Assembly (NCBI GenBank): GCA_017435245.1
Contig: JAFSFK010000124.1
Coordinates: 1 to 9,688, forward strand
Direction: 5' to 3'
From: Oscillospiraceae bacterium
GTDB taxonomy: Bacteria > Bacillota > Clostridia > Oscillospirales > Oscillospiraceae
Length of the DNA stretch: 9,688 bases
Shown here: piece by piece, positions 1-5,574 of the stretch
How positions within the stretch are numbered: position 1 is the stretch's first letter
Layout: each line of letters opens with the position of its first letter
Translations under genes and position numbers: made by a program
The notes under the pieces: generated by a model
Told to the model about the DNA's origin: nothing
Database searches by the model: none
Seen by the model: the letters and a program-made list of their open reading frames with translations, nothing else

Positions 1-298
<298 letters not shown>

Positions 299-449
299 CA
301 AAGCGCAGGCTCAGTGTTGCAAGAAGCTCAGAAAGCAGAAAGTTATTTCGATGTTCAGTTTTCAGGGTACATTCCTGAAATTACAAATTACGAATTACAA
401 GTTACAAATTAATTTGTAATTTATAATTTGTAATTTTTAATTGAGATAT
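299..449 (+). other. 23S-tRNA spacer with processing-type hairpins
   Basis: This 151-base spacer holds no gene. A small hairpin is visible (TTTCAGG at 360-366 pairing with CCTGAAA at 374-380), followed immediately by the long AT-rich palindrome listed separately. Spacer stems of this kind usually serve rRNA/tRNA precursor processing, which is an inference here. No promoter or terminator was recognised, so the tRNAs and 5S are presumably cotranscribed with 23S. Confidence 0.7.
379..442. repeat. Long AT-rich imperfect palindrome in rRNA spacer
   Basis: The arms 379-410 and 411-442 are nearly perfect reverse complements centred between bases 410 and 411. I count two mismatches (384/437 and 398/423) and two positions that would be G-U in RNA (392/429 and 401/420). 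Each arm is itself built from near-repeats of TTACAAATT or AATTTGTAA. The palindrome starts where the preceding small hairpin ends and stops seven bases before tRNA-Lys. It could be an RNase III-type processing stem or a small mobile palindrome inserted in the spacer. Confidence 0.85.
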
Positions 450-525
450 CCGCTCTTAGCTCAGTTGGTAGAGCAACTGACTCTTAATCAGTGGGTCCCG
501 GGTTCGAGTCCCTGAGAGCGGACCA
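450..525 (+). tRNA. tRNA-Lys (anticodon CTT)
   Basis: A full cloverleaf folds by hand. The acceptor stem is CCGCTCT/AGAGCGG (450-456 with 515-521), the D stem is GCTC/GAGC (459-462 with 471-474), and the anticodon stem is ACTGA/TCAGT (476-480 with 488-492). The anticodon loop is 481-487 with CTT at 483-485. The T arm contains GGTTCGAGTCC. The discriminator A522 and a genome-encoded CCA (523-525) are present. The gene lies between 23S and 5S, three bases before tRNA-Glu, and is probably matured from the rRNA transcript. Confidence 0.97.
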
Positions 526-528
526 AAT

Positions 529-603
529 GGCCCATTGGTCAAGTGGTTAAGACAGCGGCCTCTCACGCCGTTAACATCGGTTCGAATCCGGTATGGGTCA
601 CCA
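529..603 (+). tRNA. tRNA-Glu (anticodon CTC)
   Basis: The acceptor stem is GGCCCAT/ATGGGTC (529-535 with 593-599, including one G-U pair). The short D stem is GTC/GAC (538-540 with 551-553), as in many tRNA-Glu. The anticodon stem is 555-559 with 567-571 and the loop is 560-566, giving CTC at 562-564. The T arm contains GGTTCGAATCC. Discriminator A600 and an encoded CCA (601-603) follow. It is a CTC isoacceptor reading GAG, which suits a GC-rich genome. It sits directly behind tRNA-Lys and in front of 5S. Confidence 0.96.
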
Positions 604-609
604 GTAAAA

Positions 610-651
610 AAGCCCGAAAGGGTTTATATAGAGGATGGTTAAAAGCCATCC
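610..651 (+). other. Two small hairpins between tRNA-Glu and 5S
   Basis: AAGCCC-GAAA-GGGTTT (610-625) forms a short stem with a GNRA loop, and GGATGG/CCATCC (633-638 with 646-651) forms a second stem just before the 5S gene. Neither has a proper downstream T-run, so they look like precursor-processing structures rather than terminators. Confidence 0.5.
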
Positions 652-658
652 GGTGAGA

Positions 659-773
659 GTTGGTATTGATTGTGGTGAGGGTCCACCTGTTCCCATCCCG
701 AACACAGAAGTTAAGCTCACTTACGCCGACGATAGTTGCCTGGCGACGGGCCGTGAAAATAGGTAATGCCAAC
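659..773 (+). rRNA. rrf: 5S ribosomal RNA
   Basis: The closing helix I pairs 659-667 (GTTGGTATT) with 765-773 (AATGCCAAC, one G-U pair). Between them lies the conserved 5S core CCCATCCCGAACACAGAAGTT (split here as CCCATCCCGAAC then ACAGAAGTTAAGC). The length of about 115 nt is normal. The ends were set by helix I pairing, so they may be off by one or two bases. It is the last gene of the rRNA operon and is followed directly by an intrinsic terminator. Confidence 0.95.
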
Positions 774-779
774 ACAAAC

Positions 780-811
780 AAGCTCCTGCGAAAGCAGGAG
801 CTTTTCTTTTT
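780..811 (+). terminator. Intrinsic terminator of the rRNA operon
   Basis: AAGCTCCTGC, a GAAA loop (790-793) and GCAGGAGCTT form a strong perfect stem, followed by a T-rich tail (TTTTCTTTTT). It sits seven bases after 5S and ends the rRNA transcription unit. The extended -10 promoter of the next gene begins about ten bases after the tail. Confidence 0.93.
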
Positions 812-821
812 GTTTTGTGTA

Positions 822-830
822 TGATATACT
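822..830 (+). promoter_or_regulatory. Extended -10 promoter for the 140-aa membrane protein
   Basis: TG-A-TATACT (822-830) is a good extended -10 element. The matching -35 region at about 802-808 is only a T-rich approximation lying in the terminator tail, so the promoter would rely on the TGn motif. The start codon is 25 bases downstream, with an AGAGGG-type Shine-Dalgarno site at 843-848. Confidence 0.6.
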
Positions 831-855
831 GTAGAAAACGAAAGAGGGTGATGCT

Positions 856-1278
856 ATGGGTAAACAGAAAGAGTTTTTCTCTTTCCGCTGCGCACACAGG
901 ATGGAGCTAGTTACGGAAAAGCTGAAGGAGCAGGTGCGGCTGCTAACGGATCGCGAATATCTGATTATGGAGACGGATGTGGGATTTGATCTCGGCATTG
1001 GCCGGGGTGGACATCAAGGTGGATACTGGTACTGTGCATCCTTGAAGGAGGATGGGGCGGGCAGTTTGATCGAGGGGCGTGTTGTGTATCGCACCTGGAA
1101 CGGCGAGGAGATTAAAATGTCGTGGATCGACTGGATCGAACTGGGGTGTCTGTTTGTTCTGTTTTTGCCATTGGTCCTAGGAGTCTGGATTTATCGTATC
1201 TTCCGACCAGAAGTCACCGATGAAGAGCGTTTTGTGGAATTCATGGTTACAAAAATGGATTGCGAATTGGTGCAATAA
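856..1278 (+). CDS. Small single-pass membrane protein of unknown function
   Basis: A 140-residue protein that I do not recognise. Start ATG856 is preceded by GAGGG at a good distance and by an extended -10 promoter. The N-terminal ~90 residues are soluble-looking and mixed charged/aromatic. They contain a Gly-rich stretch, GIGRGGHQGG, at residues 47-56. One hydrophobic segment at about residues 92-114 (WIELGCLFVLFLPLVLGVWIY) is followed by a short charged tail, RIFRPEVTDEERF. With one TM near the C-terminus, the N-terminal domain could lie on either side of the membrane. It is monocistronic: it has its own promoter, the rRNA terminator lies upstream and a bidirectional terminator downstream. 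No domain, signal peptide or catalytic motif can be named. Confidence 0.75.
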   Translation: MGKQKEFFSFRCAHRMELVTEKLKEQVRLLTDREYLIMETDVGFDLGIGRGGHQGGYWYCASLKEDGAGSLIEGRVVYRTWNGEEIKMSWIDWIELGCLFVLFLPLVLGVWIYRIFRPEVTDEERFVEFMVTKMDCELVQ

Positions 1279-1307
1279 GAAAAGCCGCCTCCAAGGCGGC
1301 TTTTCTT
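1277..1307. terminator. Bidirectional terminator between convergent genes
   Basis: The stem AAGAAAAGCCGCC/GGCGGCTTTTCTT has loop TCCAA and T-runs on both strands. It overlaps the TAA of the plus-strand gene and also lies downstream of the minus-strand Cys-rich gene, so it can end both transcripts. A second small hairpin, GGTGC/GCACC (1326-1342), lies between it and the minus-strand gene. Confidence 0.92.
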
Positions 1308-1353
1308 ATATGGTTTGCGTTGAATGGTGCGTAGTTAGCACCGAGGAAGAATT

Positions 1354-1614
1354 TTATGTTTTTTTTCTCTGCACCAGCTGGACGACCTCGCCCACCTTTT
1401 TCGTAATCTCCCCATAGCACTCCCGCTTATGGGGCCGCAGACATCCGGAACAGTCCTTGATGCCGTTCTCCGTGTAGGTGAAATTGCCGCCGCACTTGTC
1501 GCCCAGGGCATAGAGGGGGCAGTAGCAGAAGATGCAGGAGAAGGTTTCGGGGTCTGCACCGGGATGGCAGGGGAAGTATTCGCACTCTTTGTTTTGGAAG
1601 AAATCGTAGGGCAT
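1354..1614 (-). CDS. Cysteine-rich small domain protein, probable metal binding
   Basis: An 86-residue protein matching, from memory, the 'cysteine-rich small domain' family (PF04071). It has nine Cys in the typical pattern: CEYFPC (residues 11-16), CIFCYCPLY (27-35), GDKCGGNF (38-45), NGIKDCSGC (50-58) and a last Cys at 66, plus PH at 61-62. The domain is thought to bind metal or Zn and is sometimes found near or fused to cobalamin-related proteins; its function is not established. The start ATG at 1614 has an AGGAGA site (1623-1628, minus strand) eight bases upstream. The stop is TAA. It lies downstream of the pseudouridine synthase on the same strand with 121 bases between them. No strong promoter was seen there, so readthrough from that gene is possible. 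Confidence 0.85.
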   Translation of the reverse strand: MPYDFFQNKECEYFPCHPGADPETFSCIFCYCPLYALGDKCGGNFTYTENGIKDCSGCLRPHKRECYGEITKKVGEVVQLVQRKKT

Positions 1615-1686
1615 AGATAGGGTCTCCTGTTTGTTCGAATTTCTGTAGGTCTGTCATACGGTGCGTGAGGAAAGAATACCGCCCGC

Positions 1687-1735
1687 ATTCCTCTTCCGAC
1701 CCCTTCGGGGCCACCTTCTCCCCGGGAGAAGGAAT
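1687..1735. repeat. Palindromic repeat element between two minus-strand genes
   Basis: This compact structured stretch contains CCC-TTCG-GGG (1701-1710) and a nearly perfect palindrome, CCTTCTCCC/GGGAGAAGG (1714-1732), bounded by ATTCC at 1687-1691 and GGAAT at 1731-1735. It begins right after the stop of the pseudouridine synthase on the minus strand. There is no T-run, so it is not a classic intrinsic terminator. Similar CTTCTCC-type palindromes occur, to my recollection, as dispersed repeats in gut Clostridia. That could not be checked here. Confidence 0.6.
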
Positions 1736-2374
1736 TTATTGGAATTGGTTCCAGGGGAACTCGTCGGGGGGCGGGGCGGTGAAGGTCAGCTCCTCGCCGG
1801 TTTTGGGGTGGCGGAAGCAGAGTTTGGAGGACCAGAGGGCGATCTCGCAGTCATCCTCACGGGTGCTGTATTTCCGGTCGCCCACCAGGGGGAGGTTTCG
1901 GGAGGAGAACTGGCAGCGGATCTGGTGGGTGCGGCCGGTGATTAGTTCGATGCGGACCTTGGACAGCTCGTCGGTTTGGGACAGCACCTCGTAGTTGAGG
2001 ATGGCCTCCTGGACATCCTTGCCCGGCTCGGTGACCACATAGGTCTTTCGCTCTGCTTTGTCCCGGGCCAGCAGGTCCCGAAGGGTCCCGGCGGGGGCAT
2101 CGGGGCAGCCGTGGAGGACCGCCTGGTACTCCTTATGGAAGATGCCGTCCCGGATCTGCGCCGAAAGGTCGGAGGCGGCACGTTTGGTGCGGGCCAGGAC
2201 CATGAGGCCGGATACAACCCGGTCCAGACGATGGACAGTGCGGATATTTTGGTCCCCCAGGGCCTCACGGCAGAGGTCGGGGACGCCGCCGGGTTCATCG
2301 GTGGACAGGACCCGGGGTGGCTTGATGCAGACCACGAAGGCGGGATCGATGTGAAGTATTTCAAATTGGGTCAT
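1736..2374 (-). CDS. RluA-family RNA pseudouridine synthase
   Basis: This 212-residue enzyme isomerises uridine to pseudouridine in rRNA or tRNA. The catalytic motif HRLDRVVSG (residues 48-56) contains the invariant Asp51. Other family marks are the early KPPRVLSTDEP strand (18-28, usually KPxGxxxxp), ELITGRTHQIR (143-153) and LVGDRKY (163-169). It has no N-terminal S4 domain and is at the short end for the family, as are many standalone Firmicutes paralogues, so the RNA target cannot be assigned. ATG2374 has a GAGG site (2383-2386, minus strand) eight bases upstream, and a promoter lies 30-58 bases upstream. The stop is TAA, with the palindromic repeat immediately after. Confidence 0.92.
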   Translation of the reverse strand: MTQFEILHIDPAFVVCIKPPRVLSTDEPGGVPDLCREALGDQNIRTVHRLDRVVSGLMVLARTKRAASDLSAQIRDGIFHKEYQAVLHGCPDAPAGTLRDLLARDKAERKTYVVTEPGKDVQEAILNYEVLSQTDELSKVRIELITGRTHQIRCQFSSRNLPLVGDRKYSTREDDCEIALWSSKLCFRHPKTGEELTFTAPPPDEFPWNQFQ

Positions 2375-2403
2375 GGTGACAACCTCGTTTCATAGCTGTG
2401 TAT

Positions 2404-2432
2404 AGTTTATCACAGGCAAAAGAAGTTTTCAA
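2404..2432 (-). promoter_or_regulatory. Promoter of the pseudouridine synthase gene
   Basis: On the minus strand TTGAAA (2427-2432), a 17-base spacer and TAAACT (2404-2409) form a sigma-A-type promoter. The -10 has an extended TGA just before it. It lies back to back with the DegV promoter, and only four bases separate the two -35 boxes. Confidence 0.65.
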
Positions 2433-2436
2433 TGGG

Positions 2437-2464
2437 TTGCTATTTATTGAAATAATGCTATAAT
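2437..2464 (+). promoter_or_regulatory. Promoter of the DegV gene
   Basis: TTGCTA (2437-2442), a 16-base spacer and TATAAT (2459-2464), with an extended TGC directly before the -10. Transcription would begin about 30 bases before the DegV start. It faces away from the pseudouridine synthase promoter. Confidence 0.75.
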
Positions 2465-2501
2465 TATTGTATCATTTTCAATGAACTGTGAGGAGAGAAA
2501 A

Positions 2502-3344
2502 ATGGTTCATATCATTACCGATTCTGCGGCTGATCTTCAGCCCCAGGAATATGAGAATTTGGGCGTGACCTGCATTCCCCTGCGGGTGACCTTTGGCGAC
2601 AAAGAATACCAGGAAAACATCGATCTTTCCAAGGACCGATTTTATGAGCTGCTTCTGGGCAGTGGAGAATTTCCCAAGACCTCCCAGGCATCTCCTGCCG
2701 TGCTGGAGGAACTGTTTGAAATGGTCAGGGAGAAGGGGGATGAGGCGGTGTATATCACCCTGTCCTCTGCCCTCAGCGGCACCTATCAAACGGCCTGCAT
2801 GGTCCGGGAGGATGTGGAGTATGGGGGAAACTTTGTCTTCGACAGCAAAAACGCCACCGGCGGACAGCGGATGCTGGTGGAGTATGCCTGCCGCCTCCGG
2901 GGCCAGGGAAAGGATGCCGCCGGGATCGTGGCCGGACTGGAGGCGATCCGGGACCGGATCGAGCTGTATGCCGTGGTGAATAACCTGGAATATCTCCATA
3001 AGGGAGGCCGCATCTCCCATGCGGTGTATACCCTGGGCAATATGGCACAGATCAAGCCCATCATTTCCGTCAGCACCGAGGGCAAGGTCATGCTGCCGGG
3101 CAAGGCTATGGGCATGCGCAAGGGGATGGATTTCCTGTGCAAGCGGCTGGATGCCCGGAAGCCCGATGGGGCGCATCCGCTCTATGTGATGTACACAAAC
3201 AACCGCTCTGTTGCGGAAACGCTGGCCCAGCGGCTGGCGGCACATGGCTGGGAAATTCCGGATGAGCGGATCATCCAGGTGGGCGCCGCCATCGGTGCAC
3301 ATGTTGGCTCCGATGCCTGCGGCATCGTGTACGTAGGAGAATGA
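2502..3344 (+). CDS. DegV family fatty-acid-binding protein
   Basis: A 280-residue DegV/EDD-fold protein. Family members bind a fatty acid and some act as FakB partners of the fatty-acid kinase FakA; no FakA is in the window. Visible marks are the N-terminal HIITDSAADL (residues 3-12), FPKTSQASP (58-66, lipid headgroup region), LSSALSGTYQ (87-96), FDSKNATGGQ (113-122), LHKGGRIS (165-172), KPIISV (185-190) and the C-terminal GAAIGAHVGSDACG (261-274). The length is normal. I chose ATG2502 over the in-frame ATG2481 because the GAGGAG site at 2490-2495 is correctly spaced for it and the family begins at this residue. The stop TGA directly abuts the ATG of the next gene, so the two are probably co-translated. 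Confidence 0.93.
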   Translation: MVHIITDSAADLQPQEYENLGVTCIPLRVTFGDKEYQENIDLSKDRFYELLLGSGEFPKTSQASPAVLEELFEMVREKGDEAVYITLSSALSGTYQTACMVREDVEYGGNFVFDSKNATGGQRMLVEYACRLRGQGKDAAGIVAGLEAIRDRIELYAVVNNLEYLHKGGRISHAVYTLGNMAQIKPIISVSTEGKVMLPGKAMGMRKGMDFLCKRLDARKPDGAHPLYVMYTNNRSVAETLAQRLAAHGWEIPDERIIQVGAAIGAHVGSDACGIVYVGE

Positions 3345-3725
3345 ATGGACGAGATCAAGCGGCTGAAGCGAGTCAATTATCTGGCGCTGGCGGTGGTGGT
3401 CGCATTTGCTGCGGCCTGTGTCCTGGGCGCACTTGCGCTCCGGGAGCGGCACCGCTTCAGCCGGGAGAAATGGCTTCAGGACCCCGAAAACCGAACCCGG
3501 ATCGTGGATGACCTGCTGGCACACTACGAGCTGGTGGGAATGACCGGAGAGGAAGTCCTGGCGCTGCTGGGGGATCACGACAACGAAGCCGGCTATTTTC
3601 AACAGGAGGAGCGGCTGGACTACTGGCTGGGACCCGAGCGGGGGCTCATGCGCATCGACAGCGAGTGGCTGATTTTGGACTTCGCTGACGAAGTGGTCAC
3701 GGGCTGGTTTATTACAACAGATTGA
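3345..3725 (+). CDS. Membrane-anchored small protein, BamE/SmpA-like fold possible
   Basis: A 126-residue hypothetical protein with one N-terminal hydrophobic segment (about residues 11-32), so it is probably anchored with the rest outside the cytoplasm. The remainder has the pattern RTRIVDDLLAHYELVGMTGEEVLALLGDHD, read in two parts (RTRIVDDLLAHYEL then VGMTGEEVLALLGDHD), followed by YWLG (93-96) and a C-terminal strand WLILDF (108-113). The 'helix, G-M-T-x-x-E-V-x-x-L-L-G, then a strand ending in DF' layout resembles the BamE/SmpA-like fold, which is an inference from pattern only. Its ATG follows the DegV stop with no gap, and GGAGA at 3336-3340 can serve as its ribosome site, so it is an operon partner of DegV. 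Any functional link to DegV is unknown. Confidence 0.82.
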   Translation: MDEIKRLKRVNYLALAVVVAFAAACVLGALALRERHRFSREKWLQDPENRTRIVDDLLAHYELVGMTGEEVLALLGDHDNEAGYFQQEERLDYWLGPERGLMRIDSEWLILDFADEVVTGWFITTD

Positions 3726-3728
3726 CGG

Positions 3729-3759
3729 ACATCGGGGCATTTTGTCCCGGTGTTTCTAT
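3729..3759 (+). terminator. Weak hairpin terminator after the DegV operon
   Basis: ACATCGGG (3729-3736) pairs with CCCGGTGT (3746-3753) through one G-U pair and is followed by a short, imperfect T-rich tail (TTCTATT). The tail overlaps the -35 of the next promoter. Termination is probably partial. Confidence 0.5.
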
Positions 3760-3788
3760 TGACTAATCGAGGGGTGGTCTGCTATACT
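3759..3788 (+). promoter_or_regulatory. Promoter of the CDF transporter gene
   Basis: TTGACT (3759-3764), an 18-base spacer and TATACT (3783-3788), with an extended TGC before the -10. The start codon lies 28 bases downstream with a GGGAGGG ribosome site at 3803-3809. The signal is intact even though the gene carries an in-frame stop. Confidence 0.78.
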
Positions 3789-3815
3789 GAGCAAAACTTT
3801 TTGGGAGGGATATCC

Positions 3816-4961
3816 ATGACGAAGCTTCTCTTGCGGCTCTTTGTGCAGGAAACGGATACGCCCGATGGCCGGGCGAGGGTCGGATCCCTGGCGGGGGCCG
3901 TGGGGATCGTGTGCAATGTGCTGCTGTTTTTGGGAAAGGTCATCGCCGGAACTCTGGCTGGGTCCGTGGCGATCGCAGCGGACGGCTGGAACAATCTGTC
4001 CGATGCGGCCAGCTCCATCGTGACACTGCTGGGGTTCCGGTTTTCCCGGAAGCCGGCGGATGCCCACCACCCCTACGGTCACGCCCGGGCGGAATATCTG
4101 TCGGGGCTGTGCGTGGCGGTGCTGATTTTGTTCATTGGTGTGGAGCTGGCGAAGTCCTCCATTGGGAAGATCCTGGCGCCGGAGCCGGTATAGTTTTCTG
4201 ACGTGACCTTTTGGGTGCTGATCGCTTCCATTGCGATGAAGCTGTGGATGTCCCGGTTTGTGGGAAAGCTGGGAAAGCTGATCGGGTCCATGGCCCTGGA
4301 GGCAACCTCCGCCGACAGCCGCAACGATGTCATCGCCACCTCGGCGGTGCTGGTGAGCTGTCTTGTGGGGCGGTTTTTCCACATCGCCATCGATGGATGG
4401 ACAGGTCTGTGTGTGGCGGCGTTCATTCTGTGGTCCGGTTATGGCATCGCCAGGGAAACCATGTCGGCGCTGCTGGGCGAGCAGGCCGACGGGGAGCTTG
4501 TGGAAAAGCTCACGGCCATGGTCCTGCGCCACGACGGCATCCTGGGCATCCACGACCTGCTGATCCATGATTACGGCCCCGGTCGGTGCTTTGCCTCAGC
4601 CCATGTGGAGCTCAGCGCCGAGGAGGACCCGCTTGTTTGCCATGAGATCATCGACCATCTGGAATGCGATGCTCTGCGGGAGCTGAATGTCCATCTGGTG
4701 ATCCACCACGACCCTGTGGCGGTGAATGATGCCGAATGGGGCAGACTGCGGCAGCAGGTGGAGCAGATCGCCCGTGGGCTGGATGATCGGCTGTCGGTCC
4801 ATTCCTTTCGGCTGGTCCGGGGGCGGGGAATGCCCAGGCTGGTCTTCGATCTGGCGGTGCCCTACGGCGTGGACCAGGAGGAGGTCCGGATGACCCTCCG
4901 GGAAAAAATGGTGGAGGCGGGGATCACGAATCCCGTGACGGTCCGCTTTGACGAGGCATGA
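3816..4961 (+). pseudogene. Cation diffusion facilitator (MntE-like) with in-frame TAG
   Basis: The frame of 381 codons is open except for TAG at codon 126 (4191-4193), between predicted TM3 and TM4. CDF proteins are inner-membrane dimers exporting divalent metal by proton antiport. TM2 has DGWNNLSDA with N59/D63 (NxxxD), and TM5 has ADSRNDV with D167/D171 (DxxxD). This NDDD A-site resembles Mn(II) exporters such as MntE. HHPYGHARAEY (84-94) is also typical. The cytoplasmic dimer domain starts around residue 225, with HDYGPGR (251-257) and HVELSAEEDP (263-272), and is followed by an extra C-terminal ~80 residues common in Clostridia homologues. The rest shows no frameshift or decay, and promoter and ribosome site are good. 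Split products would be a 125-residue N-part and a C-part from GTG4203 or ATG4242, neither with a clear ribosome site. It may be a recent pseudogene, a sequencing error or a readthrough gene. Confidence 0.88.
4191..4193 (+). other. In-frame amber codon inside the CDF frame
   Basis: The reading frame goes GCG CCG GAG CCG GTA TAG TTT TCT GAC. Protein similarity to CDFs continues on both sides without any shift, so one base change (for example GAG, CAG or AAG to TAG) explains it. None of the ten complete reading frames in the window ends in TAG: three use TAA and seven use TGA. Confidence 0.93.
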
Positions 4962-4997
4962 AAAAATCCCTGTGATGGAGTCATCACAGGGATTTTT
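4962..4997. terminator. Bidirectional terminator shared by CDF and methyltransferase genes
   Basis: A 16-bp perfect stem (4962-4977 with 4982-4997) with a four-base GAGT loop has A-runs on its left and T-runs on its right, so it works on both strands. It starts directly after the CDF stop. Its right arm contains the TGA stop (4984-4986) and last codons of the minus-strand methyltransferase gene, so that coding end doubles as terminator. Confidence 0.93.
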
Positions 4998-5574
4998 CAC
5001 ACACAAGAATGTGGGCAAACTCGGTTTCCAGGCGGCTTGCCAGTCGGAGCGGACCCAGGAGGGGGATGATCTCCTCCGGGGTGTCCGGGTAGATGCGAAG
5101 CCTCCGGGTGCCCATGTCCAGGGTGTCACTCTGATTTTTGTCCAGGGACAGGACCAGTTTTCCGCCGGGACGGAGGAGGGAGGCGGCTTTTGAGAGAAAG
5201 GCAGCCTTGTCCTCAAAATGCATCATGGTTAGGGAGGAATAGACCGCATCGAACTGTTTTTCGAAGAAATGCGTCAGAAAATCGCCGCAGATCAGATCAA
5301 CATTGGCGTGCGCCGCAAGATTATCTGCCGCCCGGGCGACGGTTTTCGGGGAGATGTCGATGCCCGTGAGCCGGGCGCAGTCGGGGGCCACCCGTGCCGC
5401 CAGACGGCCGGTGCCGATGCCGATCTCCAGGACCTCCTGGCATTGCTCCAGCGCCAGGGCGGCGAGGAAGGCGGGGCCGTCCCAGTTGTCCATATAGGCC
5501 CGGAGCTGGGGCGGGTCCCGGAAGGGGTCGTTTTCTTCATCGATCAAAAGATCGTAATGGGTCCGTACATCCAT
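4984..5574 (-). CDS. Class I SAM-dependent methyltransferase
   Basis: A 196-residue small-molecule-type methyltransferase; the substrate is unknown. SAM motif I is VLEIGIGTG (residues 48-56), the acidic end of strand 2 is GIDIS (71-75, D73), and GDF follows strand 3 (97-99). The strand 4 region is FDAVYSSLTMMHF (108-120), and the LRPGGKLVLS block (134-143) is typical of Methyltransf_11/25 proteins. The start was set at ATG5574: the open frame reaches 5820, but those 82 residues are the out-of-frame image of the ZIP gene. ATG overlaps the ZIP stop by one base (TGATG on the minus strand), implying translational coupling. There is no clear own ribosome site. The 3' end lies inside the terminator stem. 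Confidence 0.9.
   Translation of the reverse strand: MDVRTHYDLLIDEENDPFRDPPQLRAYMDNWDGPAFLAALALEQCQEVLEIGIGTGRLAARVAPDCARLTGIDISPKTVARAADNLAAHANVDLICGDFLTHFFEKQFDAVYSSLTMMHFEDKAAFLSKAASLLRPGGKLVLSLDKNQSDTLDMGTRRLRIYPDTPEEIIPLLGPLRLASRLETEFAHILVCEKSL

Noticed and set aside
563..781. Minus-strand open frame over tRNA-Glu and 5S
   Set aside because: The region is fully explained by structural RNA genes on the plus strand.
2478..3740. 420-codon minus-strand open frame
   Set aside because: It is antisense to DegV and the following gene. It has no ribosome site or recognisable protein character, and plus-strand genes explain the region.
4191..4193. TAG as pyrrolysine or a recoded codon across the genome
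   Set aside because: Only one case is visible, there is no suppressor tRNA or readthrough hairpin in the window, and CDF proteins have no known use for such a residue. It is kept only as a point to test.
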